Shown: positions 16,017 to 24,810, counted from the first letter of the stretch. The stretch is DNA of 64,000 nt from Streptomyces globosus (GCF_003325375.1 NZ_CP030863.1:46702-110701), one strand, 5' to 3'. Numbers and translations are program-made. Notes: generated from the sequence alone by a model not told the origin.

Positions 16017-16397
16017 TCAGTCGCTGGCGGGTAGCTCCGGGCGGCGGTTGGCCGTCTCGTGCTGCTGGGTGAGCCAGGCCATCGCGGCCGCCGTCATCTC
16101 GTCCGCCGCGCCCGCGGTGTTCAGCGGGGCGGTGTCGATGTCACGCATCGCGTCGGCCGGCGGCAGCAGCCGCATGTACTCGCTCTGCGCGTCGTTGACG
16201 AAGCCGCCCTGCACCGGCAGCAGGGCGTAGCGGACGCCGCCGGAGACGTAGGTGTTGACCCGGCTGATCCGGCAGACGAACGTGTGGTTCGGCTCGCCGC
16301 GCCAGAACCGCTCCGGGTCGCGGTAGAGCACGAAGTCGTCGCGCTGGAACGAAACGGCCTTGCCCTTGGCGGTCGCGGGCTCGGAGAAGGCGTGCAT
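16017..16397 (-). CDS. Hypothetical protein, 126 aa
   Basis: ATG 16397 has AGGGAG five bases upstream. The product has a beta-rich first half (FQRDDFVLYRDPERFWRGEP, then FVCRISRVNTYVSGGVRYAL) and a helical end. No family recognised. It lies between terminator-like hairpins and may be a single-gene unit. Confidence 0.55.
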   Translation of the reverse strand: MHAFSEPATAKGKAVSFQRDDFVLYRDPERFWRGEPNHTFVCRISRVNTYVSGGVRYALLPVQGGFVNDAQSEYMRLLPPADAMRDIDTAPLNTAGAADEMTAAAMAWLTQQHETANRRPELPASD

Positions 16398-16451
16398 ACG
16401 GGCTCCCTGGTTCAGTGGTCCGGACTGTCCGGCTCCCAGTCACCGCCCGAC

Positions 16452-16478
16452 CCGGCCCGCCGGGATTCGGCGGGCCGG
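16452..16478 (-). terminator. Hairpin after the DUF5999 gene
   Basis: Perfect 11-bp arms CCGGCCCGCCG / CGGCGGGCCGG with loop GGATT, 22 bases beyond the stop at 16500. Confidence 0.6.
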
Positions 16479-16499
16479 TGCGGGCGGATCAGGCAGCCG

Positions 16500-16871
16500 T
16501 TAGGCCGACCACGCGGTGCCGTTGGCCAGGGACGCCGCCGCGCGGTAGACGGCCGCGCTGGTCTTCCCGCTGCGCGTCGTGCCGCCGATGCGCGGGTGGG
16601 CGTCCCTGAGGAGGGGGAGCGCGGTGTCCACGGCGCCGGTGGGCCGGTGCGGGGCGACGATCCGGCCGTCGGGGAGCAGCTCGCCGGTGTCGTCGAAGAC
16701 CACCAGGGCGTTGCAGAGAAGGCTCCAGCCCTGTTCCGGGTGGGCGGCCACGACCTTCGCGGCCTCGCGGTCCGTGCTGTCGGCCGTCGGGCACGCGGGG
16801 CTGTGGGTGCAGAGCGATTCCGGCAGCCGGGTGGTGGCGGCGGCCGTCGCAGTGTCGGTGCTGGTACGCAT
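16500..16871 (-). CDS. DUF5999 family protein
   Basis: The 123-aa product contains CTHSPACPTADSTDREAAKV, then HPEQGWSLLCNALVVFDDTG and ELLPDGRIVAPHRP, which matches the short DUF5999 proteins of Streptomyces as remembered. Three conserved Cys could bind metal. Function unknown; often encoded near WhiB-like genes. ATG 16871 follows AGGAG. The C-terminus beyond the family core (about 40 residues) is extra. Confidence 0.75.
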   Translation of the reverse strand: MRTSTDTATAAATTRLPESLCTHSPACPTADSTDREAAKVVAAHPEQGWSLLCNALVVFDDTGELLPDGRIVAPHRPTGAVDTALPLLRDAHPRIGGTTRSGKTSAAVYRAAASLANGTAWSA

Positions 16872-16966
16872 GGGCTCTCCTGCGGGGATGCGGGCCCGAG
16901 ACTCTCCCGGGCGGGAGGCGTGCGAAAGGCCGGCTGCCCGTGGGGCGACCGGCCTGGTGGAGCAGC

Positions 16967-17005
16967 GCGGTGCGGGAGCGGAGTTGGGTTTCCGTCCCGC
17001 ACCGC
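16967..17005 (-). terminator. Hairpin after the WhiB unit
   Basis: Perfect 11-bp arms GCGGTGCGGGA / TCCCGCACCGC, 17-base loop, just beyond the stop at 17024. A second stem AGGCCGG / CCGGCCT lies at about 16927-16955. Confidence 0.5.
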
Positions 17006-17023
17006 GGTCAGTCGTCCGGGGCC

Positions 17024-17110
17024 TCAGCCGTGCAGGCGCCGGCCGAGGTCGTGGTCCTGGTTCGTGCGGCGCAGGTTGTCCTCCAGGCGCTTCTGGTCGG
17101 CCTCGCTCAT
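17024..17110 (-). CDS. 28-aa peptide coupled to the WhiB gene
   Basis: An ATG at 17110 overlaps the WhiB stop codon as ATGA and opens MSEADQKRLEDNLRRTNQDH followed by DLGRRLHG. The charged helical composition and four-base overlap support translation by coupling. Too short for family recognition. Confidence 0.45.
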   Translation of the reverse strand: MSEADQKRLEDNLRRTNQDHDLGRRLHG

Positions 17111-17379
17111 GCCGCCGACCCCTTCTTCTTGTTGCTCCGGGCCCGGTTGCGGGCGGCGCGGCGCTTCATCGCCCGCCGCTCGTCCTCGGACAGGCCGCCC
17201 CAGACGCCGGAGTCCTGGCCGGACTCCAGCGCCCACTGCAGGCACTGCTCCATGACCGGGCACCGGCGGCAGACCGCCTTGGCCTCCTCGATCTGCAGGA
17301 GCGCCGGGCCGGTGTTGCCGATGGGGAAGAACAGCTCCGGGTCTTCCTCGCGGCAGACCGCGTTGTGTCGCCAGTCCAT
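17107..17379 (-). CDS. WhiB-family iron-sulfur transcription factor
   Basis: The 90-aa product has the four Wbl cysteines (Cys9, Cys37, Cys40, Cys46), which hold a 4Fe-4S cluster, and the GVWGG turn at 58-62, followed by an Arg/Lys-rich C-terminal tail that contacts DNA. It starts MDWRHNAVCREEDPELFF. ATG 17379 is preferred over the GTG at 17388 because GGAAG lies eight bases upstream of the ATG but overlaps the GTG. Wbl proteins act with the principal sigma factor; plasmid-borne copies are common in Streptomyces. Its target here is unknown. Confidence 0.9.
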   Translation of the reverse strand: MDWRHNAVCREEDPELFFPIGNTGPALLQIEEAKAVCRRCPVMEQCLQWALESGQDSGVWGGLSEDERRAMKRRAARNRARSNKKKGSAA

Positions 17380-17384
17380 GCGGA

Positions 17385-17468
17385 TCACTTCCCCTGCCGG
17401 ACGCGGCGCAGGGCCTCGTCCATGTCCGTGTCGGAGTCGCCGTTGTTCCGTGCGATGCTGGTACGCAT
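17385..17468 (-). CDS. 27-aa peptide upstream of whiB
   Basis: ATG 17468 has GGAG five bases upstream and encodes MRTSIARNNGDSDTDMDEAL followed by RRVRQGK, ending six bases before the WhiB start. The good ribosome site and position suggest a leader peptide or small protein of the WhiB operon. It starts MRTS, like the DUF5999 protein nearby. Confidence 0.45.
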   Translation of the reverse strand: MRTSIARNNGDSDTDMDEALRRVRQGK

Positions 17469-17552
17469 CAGGTCTCCAAGCGGGTCCTGGACAGCCCCGG
17501 GGGTCTCAAGTCGCCGGGGCTGTCGCGCTGTTCAGGCTGTTCGTACGAGCAG

Positions 17553-17598
17553 CCGCGGCCCCGGCCTCCCCGATCGCTCGGGATGGCCGGGGCCGCGG
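17553..17598 (-). terminator. Strong hairpin after 17618-18187
   Basis: Perfect 14-bp arms CCGCGGCCCCGGCC / GGCCGGGGCCGCGG with an 18-base loop, beyond the stop at 17618. Confidence 0.6.
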
Positions 17599-17617
17599 TC
17601 GTTCGTGCGGGGGTTGG

Positions 17618-18187
17618 TCAGCTCGCCAGCCGCTGGACGGTCAGGTGGTCCGTCGGCACGCTTCGGGCTTCGGCCGGGGTGTCACCTGCGGGGACCGCCC
17701 GACGGGCCTTGTCCGCGTCGGCCACGCGGGGAAGCACCGCCTGCCAGTCGGCCTTGCGGCCAGCGGCCGTGCGCTCGGCGCGGGCCTGCAGCGCCCAATT
17801 GGTCTGGGGGCTGAAGGGCTTGGGCAGCACCGTGGTGGCGGTGCGGCTGGACGCCTCGGTGATGGCGTCGGTCAGGGCCTGGCGCCACTGGGGGATCGTG
17901 AGGTCCCAGTCGATGCGGCGGTTGCTGCCCCGGCAGTGGATCGCGTCGGCGATGTGGGCCTTGCCGGTGTGGTGCGGGACGACCTTCTGAACGCGGCTGT
18001 TCATGCCGGTGATCGGCACCCAGGTACCGCAGTCCTTGCAGACCAGGGTGGCCTGGAGCGGGTCGAGCAGGTCGATGTGCGAGGGCGGGAGCTTGGAGAG
18101 CTTGAGGGCGGGGCGGGTGCTGACCCGCTTCGTCCGGGTCCGGCGAGGGCGTTCCTTGGCGGTGGGCATCGCGGCGGGAAGGGCCAT
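17618..18187 (-). CDS. Hypothetical zinc-finger-like protein, 189 aa
   Basis: ATG 18187 has GAGGAG seven bases upstream. After a basic N-terminus (KERPRRTRTKRVSTRP) the chain contains VCKDCGTWVPITGM, then HHTGKAHIADAIHCRGSNRR, giving a CxxC...H/C arrangement that could bind zinc. The last third is helical. No named family recognised. It is the first gene of the leftward block, directly downstream of the divergent GntR promoter region, so it is probably controlled from there. Confidence 0.6.
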   Translation of the reverse strand: MALPAAMPTAKERPRRTRTKRVSTRPALKLSKLPPSHIDLLDPLQATLVCKDCGTWVPITGMNSRVQKVVPHHTGKAHIADAIHCRGSNRRIDWDLTIPQWRQALTDAITEASSRTATTVLPKPFSPQTNWALQARAERTAAGRKADWQAVLPRVADADKARRAVPAGDTPAEARSVPTDHLTVQRLAS

Positions 18188-18514
18188 GGGGGATCTCCTC
18201 ATGTGTGAAGGAAGGGGAGAGGTGCGTCGCGGTGCTCTCTCCGCCCACCAGGCCGAGCGGGTGACCCCGGCGTCCTGACGGACGGACAGCGCATAGCGCT
18301 GCGACGTGCAGTAAGTAGTCGAGAACCCGGAGGATTTGATGGTGCCATCAACCCCGGCCCCCTCTTGCGAGGTGGACGACTCTTACGGTCTTGCGGGTGT
18401 CACTCGGTGTTCCCGGAGGACCACCGCCTTACGTACATCAGGTTGCATCAGGTACCCTCATGTGTCAAGCGGTATAGTGAGGCAACCAGATGAACCTGAA
18501 GGAGGCGAAGGCAC
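18188..18514. promoter_or_regulatory. Divergent regulatory region of the transfer block and GntR gene
   Basis: A 327-base gap between divergent genes. It contains two direct copies of CATCAGGT ten bases apart (18436-18443 and 18446-18453) and a -10-like TATAGT at 18473-18478 reading toward the GntR gene; no convincing -35 box was found. The spacing of one helical turn fits an operator, plausibly bound by the GntR protein itself. The leftward promoter was not located. Confidence 0.5.
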
Positions 18515-19273
18515 ATGTCCGGGCCGCCCCGAGCCGATAACCGGCCGCCGTACGCGCGCATCGCGGGCCACTACCGCGACCGGATCAGCTCCGGGGACCT
18601 CGCACCCGGCGATCTCCTGCCCAGCATCAAGACGCTGGCCACCGAGTGGAACGTCAGCACCGCTACCGCGGACCGTGCGATGCGGCTGCTGCGCGAGGAG
18701 AAGCTCGTACAGGGCATCCCCGGCGTGGGCACAGAGGTGATGGCCCGCCCCATCTCGCTGTCCTCCGGATCGGAGCGTCACGACCGCAGCAGCAAGACCC
18801 AGTCCTCTTGGGGCGTCGGCGAGAAATCGTCCGGCCACACCGCCGGCATAGTCGAAGCTCCAGAGGACGTTGCGCACGCGCTTGGCATTTCGCCTGGTGA
18901 CGACGTGATTCGCCGCAGCCGTGTCTACCGGGACGATCACGGCATCGTCTCCCACTCCACGTCCTGGATCCCCGCCGAGTTCGCTCGGGTGCTGCCGGAA
19001 CTCGCGCGCAGCGCGCGACTCAAGGGCGGGCTGTCGCTCGACTTGATCGCTCGGGCCACCGGACGCCAGGTTGCTAAGCGGATCGACGAGGAGTCGGCGC
19101 GCATCGCCACCGCCGACGACCTCAGGCTCTTGGAGCTGGAGGCCGGCACCACCGCAGCGATCCTGGTCCTAACCGCCCGCTTTATGGACGCCGATGGCGA
19201 GGTGCTGGAGTACGGCGTGGACCTGGGCGCCCCGGGCCGCACGCGCAGGACGACCTCGGAGGTCCTGCGTTGA
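18515..19273 (+). CDS. GntR-family regulator with UTRA domain (KorSA-like)
   Basis: The 252-aa product has an N-terminal winged helix (PPYARIAGHYRDRISSGDLA, then LLPSIKTLATEWNVSTATAD, residues about 12-75) and a C-terminal UTRA-type effector domain with DVIRRSRVYRDDHGIVSHST and EVLEYGVDL. ATG 18515 follows GAAGGAGG. In Streptomyces integrative plasmids, KorSA-type GntR proteins repress transfer genes; the divergent position next to the leftward block suggests the same role here, which is inference. The kinase gene downstream starts inside its stop codon. Confidence 0.85.
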   Translation: MSGPPRADNRPPYARIAGHYRDRISSGDLAPGDLLPSIKTLATEWNVSTATADRAMRLLREEKLVQGIPGVGTEVMARPISLSSGSERHDRSSKTQSSWGVGEKSSGHTAGIVEAPEDVAHALGISPGDDVIRRSRVYRDDHGIVSHSTSWIPAEFARVLPELARSARLKGGLSLDLIARATGRQVAKRIDEESARIATADDLRLLELEAGTTAAILVLTARFMDADGEVLEYGVDLGAPGRTRRTTSEVLR

Positions 19274-19863
19274 CCGCACGCCTCTCCGAAGCCCTGTCCG
19301 GTCGGCCAGATCCCGCGCCGCGGGCGATCCTTCTGTCTGGTCTGCAGGGATCCGGCAAAACAACCCTCGCCCGAGCTCTGGAGCAGGCCGGGTTCCGGCG
19401 CCTCTGTCCGGACGAGGAGATGTTCCGCCGGTACGGCCACTACGGCAGGGATTTCCCCCGGGGCGAGTTCAAGGTCCGGGAGGCCCCCGTGCTCAAGGAC
19501 ATCGCTCTTGAGCTCGAGGAGCTCCTGGGGGCCGGACACGACGTCGTGGTCGACCACGGCTTCTGGACTCACGAAGAGCGGTCCCACTGGGCCGCCACGG
19601 TGATGGGGGCCGGCGGCGTGCCTGTCCTCATCTACCTGCCGGTGCCGCACGAGGTGCGCTGGGACCGGATCCGGCAGCGAAACGAGCAGTCGCTGGTCGA
19701 CGCCAACAGCATCGAGTTCAGCGAGGAAGACCTGCTTCGGCATGCGGGCCGCTTCGTCCCACCGGCCGACGACGAGCCGCACATCGTGTACGACGGTCAC
19801 CCGGAGCACGTGCTGGCGAAGCTCCGCCGTGCGCGTCCTTCCACGCATGAGGGCCCGCATTGA
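19270..19863 (+). CDS. P-loop kinase (AAA_33 type) coupled to the GntR gene
   Basis: A TTG at 19270 overlaps the GntR stop as TTGA. The 197-aa product has Walker A GLQGSGKTT near residues 24-32, a CPDEEMFRRYGHYG segment and VVVDHGFWTHEERSHW, typical of small AAA_33 nucleoside or aminoglycoside-type kinases. The substrate is unknown. Coupling to a UTRA regulator suggests the two respond to a shared ligand or control circuit. Composition matches its neighbours. Confidence 0.75.
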   Translation: MTARLSEALSGRPDPAPRAILLSGLQGSGKTTLARALEQAGFRRLCPDEEMFRRYGHYGRDFPRGEFKVREAPVLKDIALELEELLGAGHDVVVDHGFWTHEERSHWAATVMGAGGVPVLIYLPVPHEVRWDRIRQRNEQSLVDANSIEFSEEDLLRHAGRFVPPADDEPHIVYDGHPEHVLAKLRRARPSTHEGPH

Positions 19864-20079
19864 CTCCCGCCTCCCTGCAATCGAATGTGCGAACTTGTCG
19901 ATCACCAGGGTGGGATGAGGGAGCATGACCACACGAGGTCCGGCGGCGGACCGGTCCTGGACCAATCCCGGACAAGAAGCGGACCGCTAGCGGACCAGGG
20001 CCCTTGCTCTGCTGACTCGGCGTCGCTTGCGACTGACACTGAGGGCGCAGAGCACGATTTCGTGACTCGGGGAGGACCG

Positions 20080-21399
20080 GTGGCAGGCAGCGCCAGTCAG
20101 GGGGATCCGCGGACGAGACTGGAGTACCTGCTGCGGCAGCAGCCGCGCACGTACGATGAGATCGTCCGGGACTTCGGGCAGCTCGCTACGAGGCTCGGGG
20201 AGAACGTCACCCTGAGCACCCGGCACTTACGCCGGCTAGCCAGTGGTGAGCGGGCCAGTACCACCCCTGTCATGCGCCGTGTTCTGCAAAGCATGTTCGG
20301 CATGCCGCTGGAAGAACTCCTCGCCCCCTGGGTGGGGTCCTTACCGGCGGTCGACGAACCGACCGGGCTGATCCTGGCGACAGGAGGGCCCACTGCGGAC
20401 AGGGAGCTGATCGAGATGGCTGCACGGCGAGCCAAAAGCTTCGCTTTCACGGCGGGGCAGACCGACCTCACGGCCGACGTGATGGAGCAGGTCCACGCGG
20501 ATGTCCAGAATCTGGCGATGGACTATCCGCAGCGGCCGCTGTCGGAGCTGTTGCCGGACCTCATCACGACCCAGGACACGATCTACACGCTGCTGGAGCA
20601 GCAGCGTCGCCCCGCGCAGGCACGCCAGCTGTACTTCCTCGCCGGGGTGACGGGCGGCTTGCTTGCCAAGGCGAGCCACGACTTGGCGGACCCGCACGCG
20701 GCACTCACCCAGGCCCGTACCGCGTTCGTGTGCGCGGACCAGGCGGACCACAACGGGCTTCGGGCCTGGATCCGCGGAGTCCAGTCGCTGGTGTCTTACT
20801 GGGCCGGTCGGACCAGGGAGTCGGTCCGCTACGCCCAGTCCGGCGCCGAGTTCGCGGCGGTCAACTCGTCGAGCGTCTGGCTGCCCATGAACGAGGCCCG
20901 TGCCCATGCTGCGCTCGGCAACGCGAATGCGGCCCGCGCCGCGATCGAACGCGCGGAGCGCGCCTGGGACCTTGTCCAGGAGGACGAGGTCGACGAGCTC
21001 GGCGGCCTCTGCCTATTCGGCAGGACCCGGCAGATCTACTACGCGGCCGAGGCCCTCTCCTGGCTGCCTTCTCAGAGCAGCGTCGCGAACGACTATGCGA
21101 CCCGCGCCGTCGCGGCCTACGAGGACACCAGTTCGCCCGAGTGGGCTTTCGGTGACCAGGCCGGAGCACGCAGCGCGCTGGCTATCACGCGCATCCAGAT
21201 GGGCGAGCTGGAAGGCGCGACCGAGGCCGTGGCGCCGGTCCTCGACCTCGCTCCCGAGCAGCGCATCAACGGGATCGTGAACGCGACCCAGCGCGTACAC
21301 CGCGCTCTGCGCGATTCCCCGCTCGGAGAGGACGCGTCGGGGCTGCAAGAACAGATCGAGGCGTTCACCCGTACCCCGCTCAAGTCGCTGCCTCGCTAG
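20080..21399 (+). CDS. HTH and TPR-type transcriptional regulator, 439 aa
   Basis: The GTG at 20080 follows GGGGAGG and is preferred over the long frame from 19885, whose first 65 residues look non-coding. The N-terminal part has an HTH-like segment (TYDEIVRDFGQLATRL, then LSTRHLRRLASGERASTTPV), and the rest is helical TPR-like sequence (RPAQARQLYFLAGVTGGLLA; ALGNANAARAAIERAERAW). This architecture matches the large Streptomyces XRE/TPR regulator group. The next gene begins ten bases after its stop, so the two are likely co-transcribed. Confidence 0.7.
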   Translation: MAGSASQGDPRTRLEYLLRQQPRTYDEIVRDFGQLATRLGENVTLSTRHLRRLASGERASTTPVMRRVLQSMFGMPLEELLAPWVGSLPAVDEPTGLILATGGPTADRELIEMAARRAKSFAFTAGQTDLTADVMEQVHADVQNLAMDYPQRPLSELLPDLITTQDTIYTLLEQQRRPAQARQLYFLAGVTGGLLAKASHDLADPHAALTQARTAFVCADQADHNGLRAWIRGVQSLVSYWAGRTRESVRYAQSGAEFAAVNSSSVWLPMNEARAHAALGNANAARAAIERAERAWDLVQEDEVDELGGLCLFGRTRQIYYAAEALSWLPSQSSVANDYATRAVAAYEDTSSPEWAFGDQAGARSALAITRIQMGELEGATEAVAPVLDLAPEQRINGIVNATQRVHRALRDSPLGEDASGLQEQIEAFTRTPLKSLPR

Positions 21400-21409
21400 G
21401 AGCCCCCCG

Positions 21410-21952
21410 TTGACGTATCCGATCCACCTCGTTGGCGACCAGGTCGCGCTCAGGGAGTTCGCTCCCGGAGACGTCGACGACGTCCTGGCCATCATCGGCG
21501 ACGACCAGGTCACCCAATGGCTGTCCTTCGACAGCCGCTCACGGGCCGAAGCCGTCGCCATGGTCGAAGGCGCAGTCGCCCGCGCGCAGGAGCAACCCCG
21601 CACCGAGTACTACCTTGCTGTGACGCCCAAGGGCGAAGACCGCGTCGTCGGCTTCGCCCGCATCGCGTTCGCCGGCACCCAGGCAGGCAAGTTGGGCTAT
21701 GCGATTGCCGCCCAGGAGTGGGGCCGCGGGTTCGCCACGGATGCAGCCCGATGCCTGACCTCCTACGCCTTCGCTGAGCTCGGGCTGCACCGCGTCAGCG
21801 CCGCCATCGGCCCGTCGAACCTGGCCTCGATCGCCCTTGTCGAGCGCCTCGGATTCCAGCGAGAGGGCGTGCTCCGCGACCACGTGCACACCAACGGAGG
21901 CTGGCGAGACAGCGTGCTGTACTCGGTGTTGGAGAGCGAGTGGCGTCCGTAA
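21410..21952 (+). CDS. GNAT N-acetyltransferase (RimJ/RimL-like)
   Basis: TTG 21410 has AGGAG upstream. The 180-aa product begins IHLVGDQVALREFAPGDVDD and carries the acetyl-CoA loop QEWGRGFATDAARCL and the NLASIALVERLGFQREGVLR segment typical of RimJ/RimL-type GNATs, which acetylate protein N-termini or small amines. Acceptor unknown. It follows the HTH/TPR regulator in the same direction. Confidence 0.85.
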   Translation: MTYPIHLVGDQVALREFAPGDVDDVLAIIGDDQVTQWLSFDSRSRAEAVAMVEGAVARAQEQPRTEYYLAVTPKGEDRVVGFARIAFAGTQAGKLGYAIAAQEWGRGFATDAARCLTSYAFAELGLHRVSAAIGPSNLASIALVERLGFQREGVLRDHVHTNGGWRDSVLYSVLESEWRP

Positions 21953-22207
21953 CCACCGCCATGGCGCTGTCTGAACTCACCCACTCGCCTGAACCTCTAC
22001 GGCGCTGCACCAACGGCCCGAAATCCGTGCCGCGTTTGGGGCACCAAGTGGTTCTACCTGCGCGTTCTCAAGCCAGGAACGGAACAGTCGTCGGGGAAGG
22101 GCAGGGAGGAACAGGCGTCTCGCGCGACAACACCCTCGTTCTCAGTACCGTAGATCACCGAGGCCGTGTATCTTTTCAGGAAAGGTTTTCTAGGGTGGGG
22201 GTTTGTG

Positions 22208-22477
22208 ATGTCGGATCCGCTGAGGCGAATTGACGCCCTGGTGGAGGAGGACACCCTCCCCTCACCCCGGGTCCGGCAGCAGCTGCGGCTTGCCGCCGGC
22301 CTCACGCAGGCCGAAGTCGCGGATGCCATCGGTGTCCAACGCGTCGCCGTCGCGCGGTGGGAGGCGGGACTCACCCAGCCTCACCGCGGCAACCGCCTGA
22401 AGTACGCCCACCTCCTCCGCCGGCTGGCCGAGAAGCACCCGGATGCCGCTGTCGAGGGGGCTTCCGATGAGGAGTGA
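22208..22477 (+). CDS. XRE-type HTH protein, 89 aa
   Basis: ATG 22208 follows a GGTGGGGG element. Residues 20-65 form a clear HTH (RQQLRLAAGLTQAEVADAIG, VQRVAVARWEAGLTQPHRGN). The N-terminal SDPLRRIDALVEED and the HTH resemble the first 80 residues of the Tap protein at 53.1 kb. It immediately precedes the hairpin array and the candidate initiator gene, so it may regulate the replication module. That role is inference. Confidence 0.75.
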   Translation: MSDPLRRIDALVEEDTLPSPRVRQQLRLAAGLTQAEVADAIGVQRVAVARWEAGLTQPHRGNRLKYAHLLRRLAEKHPDAAVEGASDEE

Positions 22478-23346
22478 CCTCAAGGTTCAGGCCGATTTCG
22501 GGGTCGCCGACGCCGCCTTCGGTATCGAGGGGGTCGGGATGACCTAACGGCCATCGGCCGCGCGCGCCGATAGGTGGAGTGGCATCCACTGGCCCCGCGC
22601 GGCCCATCTCGCCGACCATCAGGTCGGCCGCCCAGTCCCCGGTTGGCCCCGGTTCTGGGCTCCAGCTCATCGAGCTGGTTCTTCTCCTGTACCACCCCGC
22701 CTTGGCAGGCGGGTCACTGGTCCGCTTGGCAGCGGGCCACCCGGCACGGCAGGTGCCCCTTTGGCAGGGGGCCCTCTGTCGAGCCACCGCTTCATCCCGG
22801 GCTTCGGCGGCTTTGGCAAACCGTCGGGCTCGGGGCTCCGCGTCGGCGCCCATCCACTCGGTGGTTGGGCGGTGGTGTCTCCATACAGAGCGTCGGCCGT
22901 GGTCGGGTCCCTTGGCAGGGGCCTGGTCGCGGTCGGGGCGATCCATATGAAGGTTGGTGTCCCCGTAATAGTGCACGACTTCGCCTCTCCTTGTCAGCTC
23001 GACCTTGTCCGATTCGACCTGATTCGAGCTCCCCGCGCTTCCCGCGTGACGGGATCAGCTGCCCCTGTTTGCACTGTTCACGGCATTAATCACGAAGATT
23101 CTTGGCGCCGGAGTGTCACACCGACCCCGGTCCGTGACACCTATACCGAGAGGGGGGCCCATGTCTTCCTGACGGCGCCCTCGGCCGTGGTGCTCCACAG
23201 CTCCGTCCCGCAGTGCGGGACGCGTTCGCAGATTCTGCCCGCCGGGCGGGAGGGAATCGGCTTCTCGCCGCTTCCCGGACTCTGTCCACAGGCTGCCTGC
23301 GCCAGGCTGCCGAAATGATCTCTTTCTCGTCCGTCCGGGTGGGCCG
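22478..23346. repeat. Non-coding hairpin array upstream of the candidate initiator
   Basis: No gene in 869 bases. Five stem-loops share the loop TTGGCA but have different, self-complementary stems: 22696-22713, 22718-22739, 22755-22772, 22805-22826 and 22901-22928. Several stems keep pairing on the plus strand through G-T pairs (22721/22736, 22760/22767, 22807/22824, 22908/22921), which suggests selection on an RNA or single-stranded DNA of plus-strand sense. Three more tight hairpins with 3-base loops lie at 22548-22560, 22578-22590 and 22662-22678. An inverted repeat GTGTCAC/GTGACAC lies at 23114-23140. Candidate origin, leader RNA or regulatory RNA. Confidence 0.65.
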
Positions 23347-24810
23347 GTGAGCGCCGTGGCGGCGCCGGCCGCCGTGCTGATTCCTGCTTCGCGCCGTGCC
23401 GTCGATGACACCGACGCGGTCTCCGTGCTGCCCGGGCTGTTCGTGGCCGAGGCGTCGCAGTGGCTGTCGACGTCGTCGGGCCGGATCGCGCTGGACGGCT
23501 ACTCGTGGATGCAGGCGGTCCACTGGGTCGCCGGGTCCGGGCTCTACGAGCCGCGGCGGCACCGGTCGCACGGGCCGCGCAGCTTCGGGCCGACGACCGT
23601 GCGCGTCGCCCAGGAGCTCGCACAGCTCTTCCCGTGCCGTCCGGGGATCGAGTACCTGGTGCGCCGGACCGGGCTGTCGGAGCGGACGGTACAAAACCAC
23701 CTGCAGATCCTGCGGGAGACGGGGCTGCTCGCCTACATCGTCAAGGGCACCCGGGTGGCCGGCGGTCCGGCGCAGGCCAGCGAGTTCGCGCGGATGATCC
23801 CGACCGAGTTCGATGCCGCGCTGGGGATCCGCACGGTGCAGCGCGATGAGGACGCTCCGGCGTACACGCGGGCGGTGTCCGGGATCGCGGAGGCCGGCCG
23901 GGAGCTGATGGCGAAGCTGGCGAAGAAGGCGGCCCGGAAGGTGCGCAAGCCGCGCTCGAAGACGTCGTCGAAGGCCCCGGCGAAGGCCTCGGTGAGGGGT
24001 GCTGAGCAGGGGGGTGTGACGGCTGTTTCAGGTGAGGCCCGTTGCACCCCAATGCAGGTTGGTACCTCAGCGTCTTCTACTGCGGGTACTACTTCCCTCC
24101 CCTCTGAGAGCAAGCTCGCAAGCGGGCAGAGCAAGTCCCCCACCCCGAAGAAGGTCAAGCGCGGCCGCCGGAAGCTCAACAGCGTCGGGCGCCGTTTCCA
24201 GCTGGCCTCGGAGCTGATCCGCCAGGTGCCGTGGATGGGCCGAGCCTCGGTGCCCCGGATCGCCTGGATCCTCAAGGAGGTCTCGGACGCCGGCTGGACT
24301 GCCGACCAGGTGATCGCGTTCCTCGACCTGGGCGACGCCCCGGGCACCGTCCACCGCCCGTCGGGGTTCCTCGCCGGACGGCTGAAGGGGGCGGTCGCGC
24401 TGTGGCCGACCGAGGAGGGCCGCGAGCGCGCCGTCCAGGCGTACCGGGACTCCCGCCGCGCGGAGAAGGCCCGCCACCAGGAGTGGGAGGGCGACTGGAC
24501 GCCGCCGCGCAGTGAGTCCGTCCGCCGCCTGGTCGCCGACGCGTTCGCCCCCCAGCAGCCGCAGTACGACCTCCCGGACGGCCACCAGGACGCGGGCGAG
24601 ACCGGCCCCGATATGCCCGGCGAGGAAGAGCTCAAAGAGTTCCGGGCCGTGGCCTGGCAGGAGTTCATGCTCGGCAGGCCCGACCAGGTCATCACGACGC
24701 TCGACACCCTCGGCCCGGCCGCCGCTGAGCAGATCTACGGCCCCGAGCTGGTGCAGCGCGTACGCAAGCTGATCAGCGGCACCTCTCTGATGACCGTCGG
24801 ACGCCGGTAG
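23347..24810 (+). CDS. Winged-helix protein, candidate replication initiator
   Basis: The 487-aa product starts at GTG 23347. An HTH at about 101-130 (IEYLVRRTGLSERTVQNHLQ, ILRETG) is followed by a Lys-rich linker (residues about 185-290) and a conserved-looking C-terminal half (RFQLASELIRQVPWMGRASV, PRIAWILKEVSDAGWTADQV). Streptomyces plasmid Rep-like proteins annotated as HTH proteins have this layout. Its position between a structured non-coding region and a DciA-like gene supports a replication role, but no biochemical motif proves it; a transcription factor remains possible. The DciA-like gene starts six bases after its stop. Confidence 0.6.
   Translation: MSAVAAPAAVLIPASRRAVDDTDAVSVLPGLFVAEASQWLSTSSGRIALDGYSWMQAVHWVAGSGLYEPRRHRSHGPRSFGPTTVRVAQELAQLFPCRPGIEYLVRRTGLSERTVQNHLQILRETGLLAYIVKGTRVAGGPAQASEFARMIPTEFDAALGIRTVQRDEDAPAYTRAVSGIAEAGRELMAKLAKKAARKVRKPRSKTSSKAPAKASVRGAEQGGVTAVSGEARCTPMQVGTSASSTAGTTSLPSESKLASGQSKSPTPKKVKRGRRKLNSVGRRFQLASELIRQVPWMGRASVPRIAWILKEVSDAGWTADQVIAFLDLGDAPGTVHRPSGFLAGRLKGAVALWPTEEGRERAVQAYRDSRRAEKARHQEWEGDWTPPRSESVRRLVADAFAPQQPQYDLPDGHQDAGETGPDMPGEEELKEFRAVAWQEFMLGRPDQVITTLDTLGPAAAEQIYGPELVQRVRKLISGTSLMTVGRR

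Noticed and set aside
13346..16072. 908-aa open frame on the plus strand
   Set aside because: Opposite the coiled-coil/DUF2637 gene, low-complexity Gly/Arg/Leu sequence without domains.
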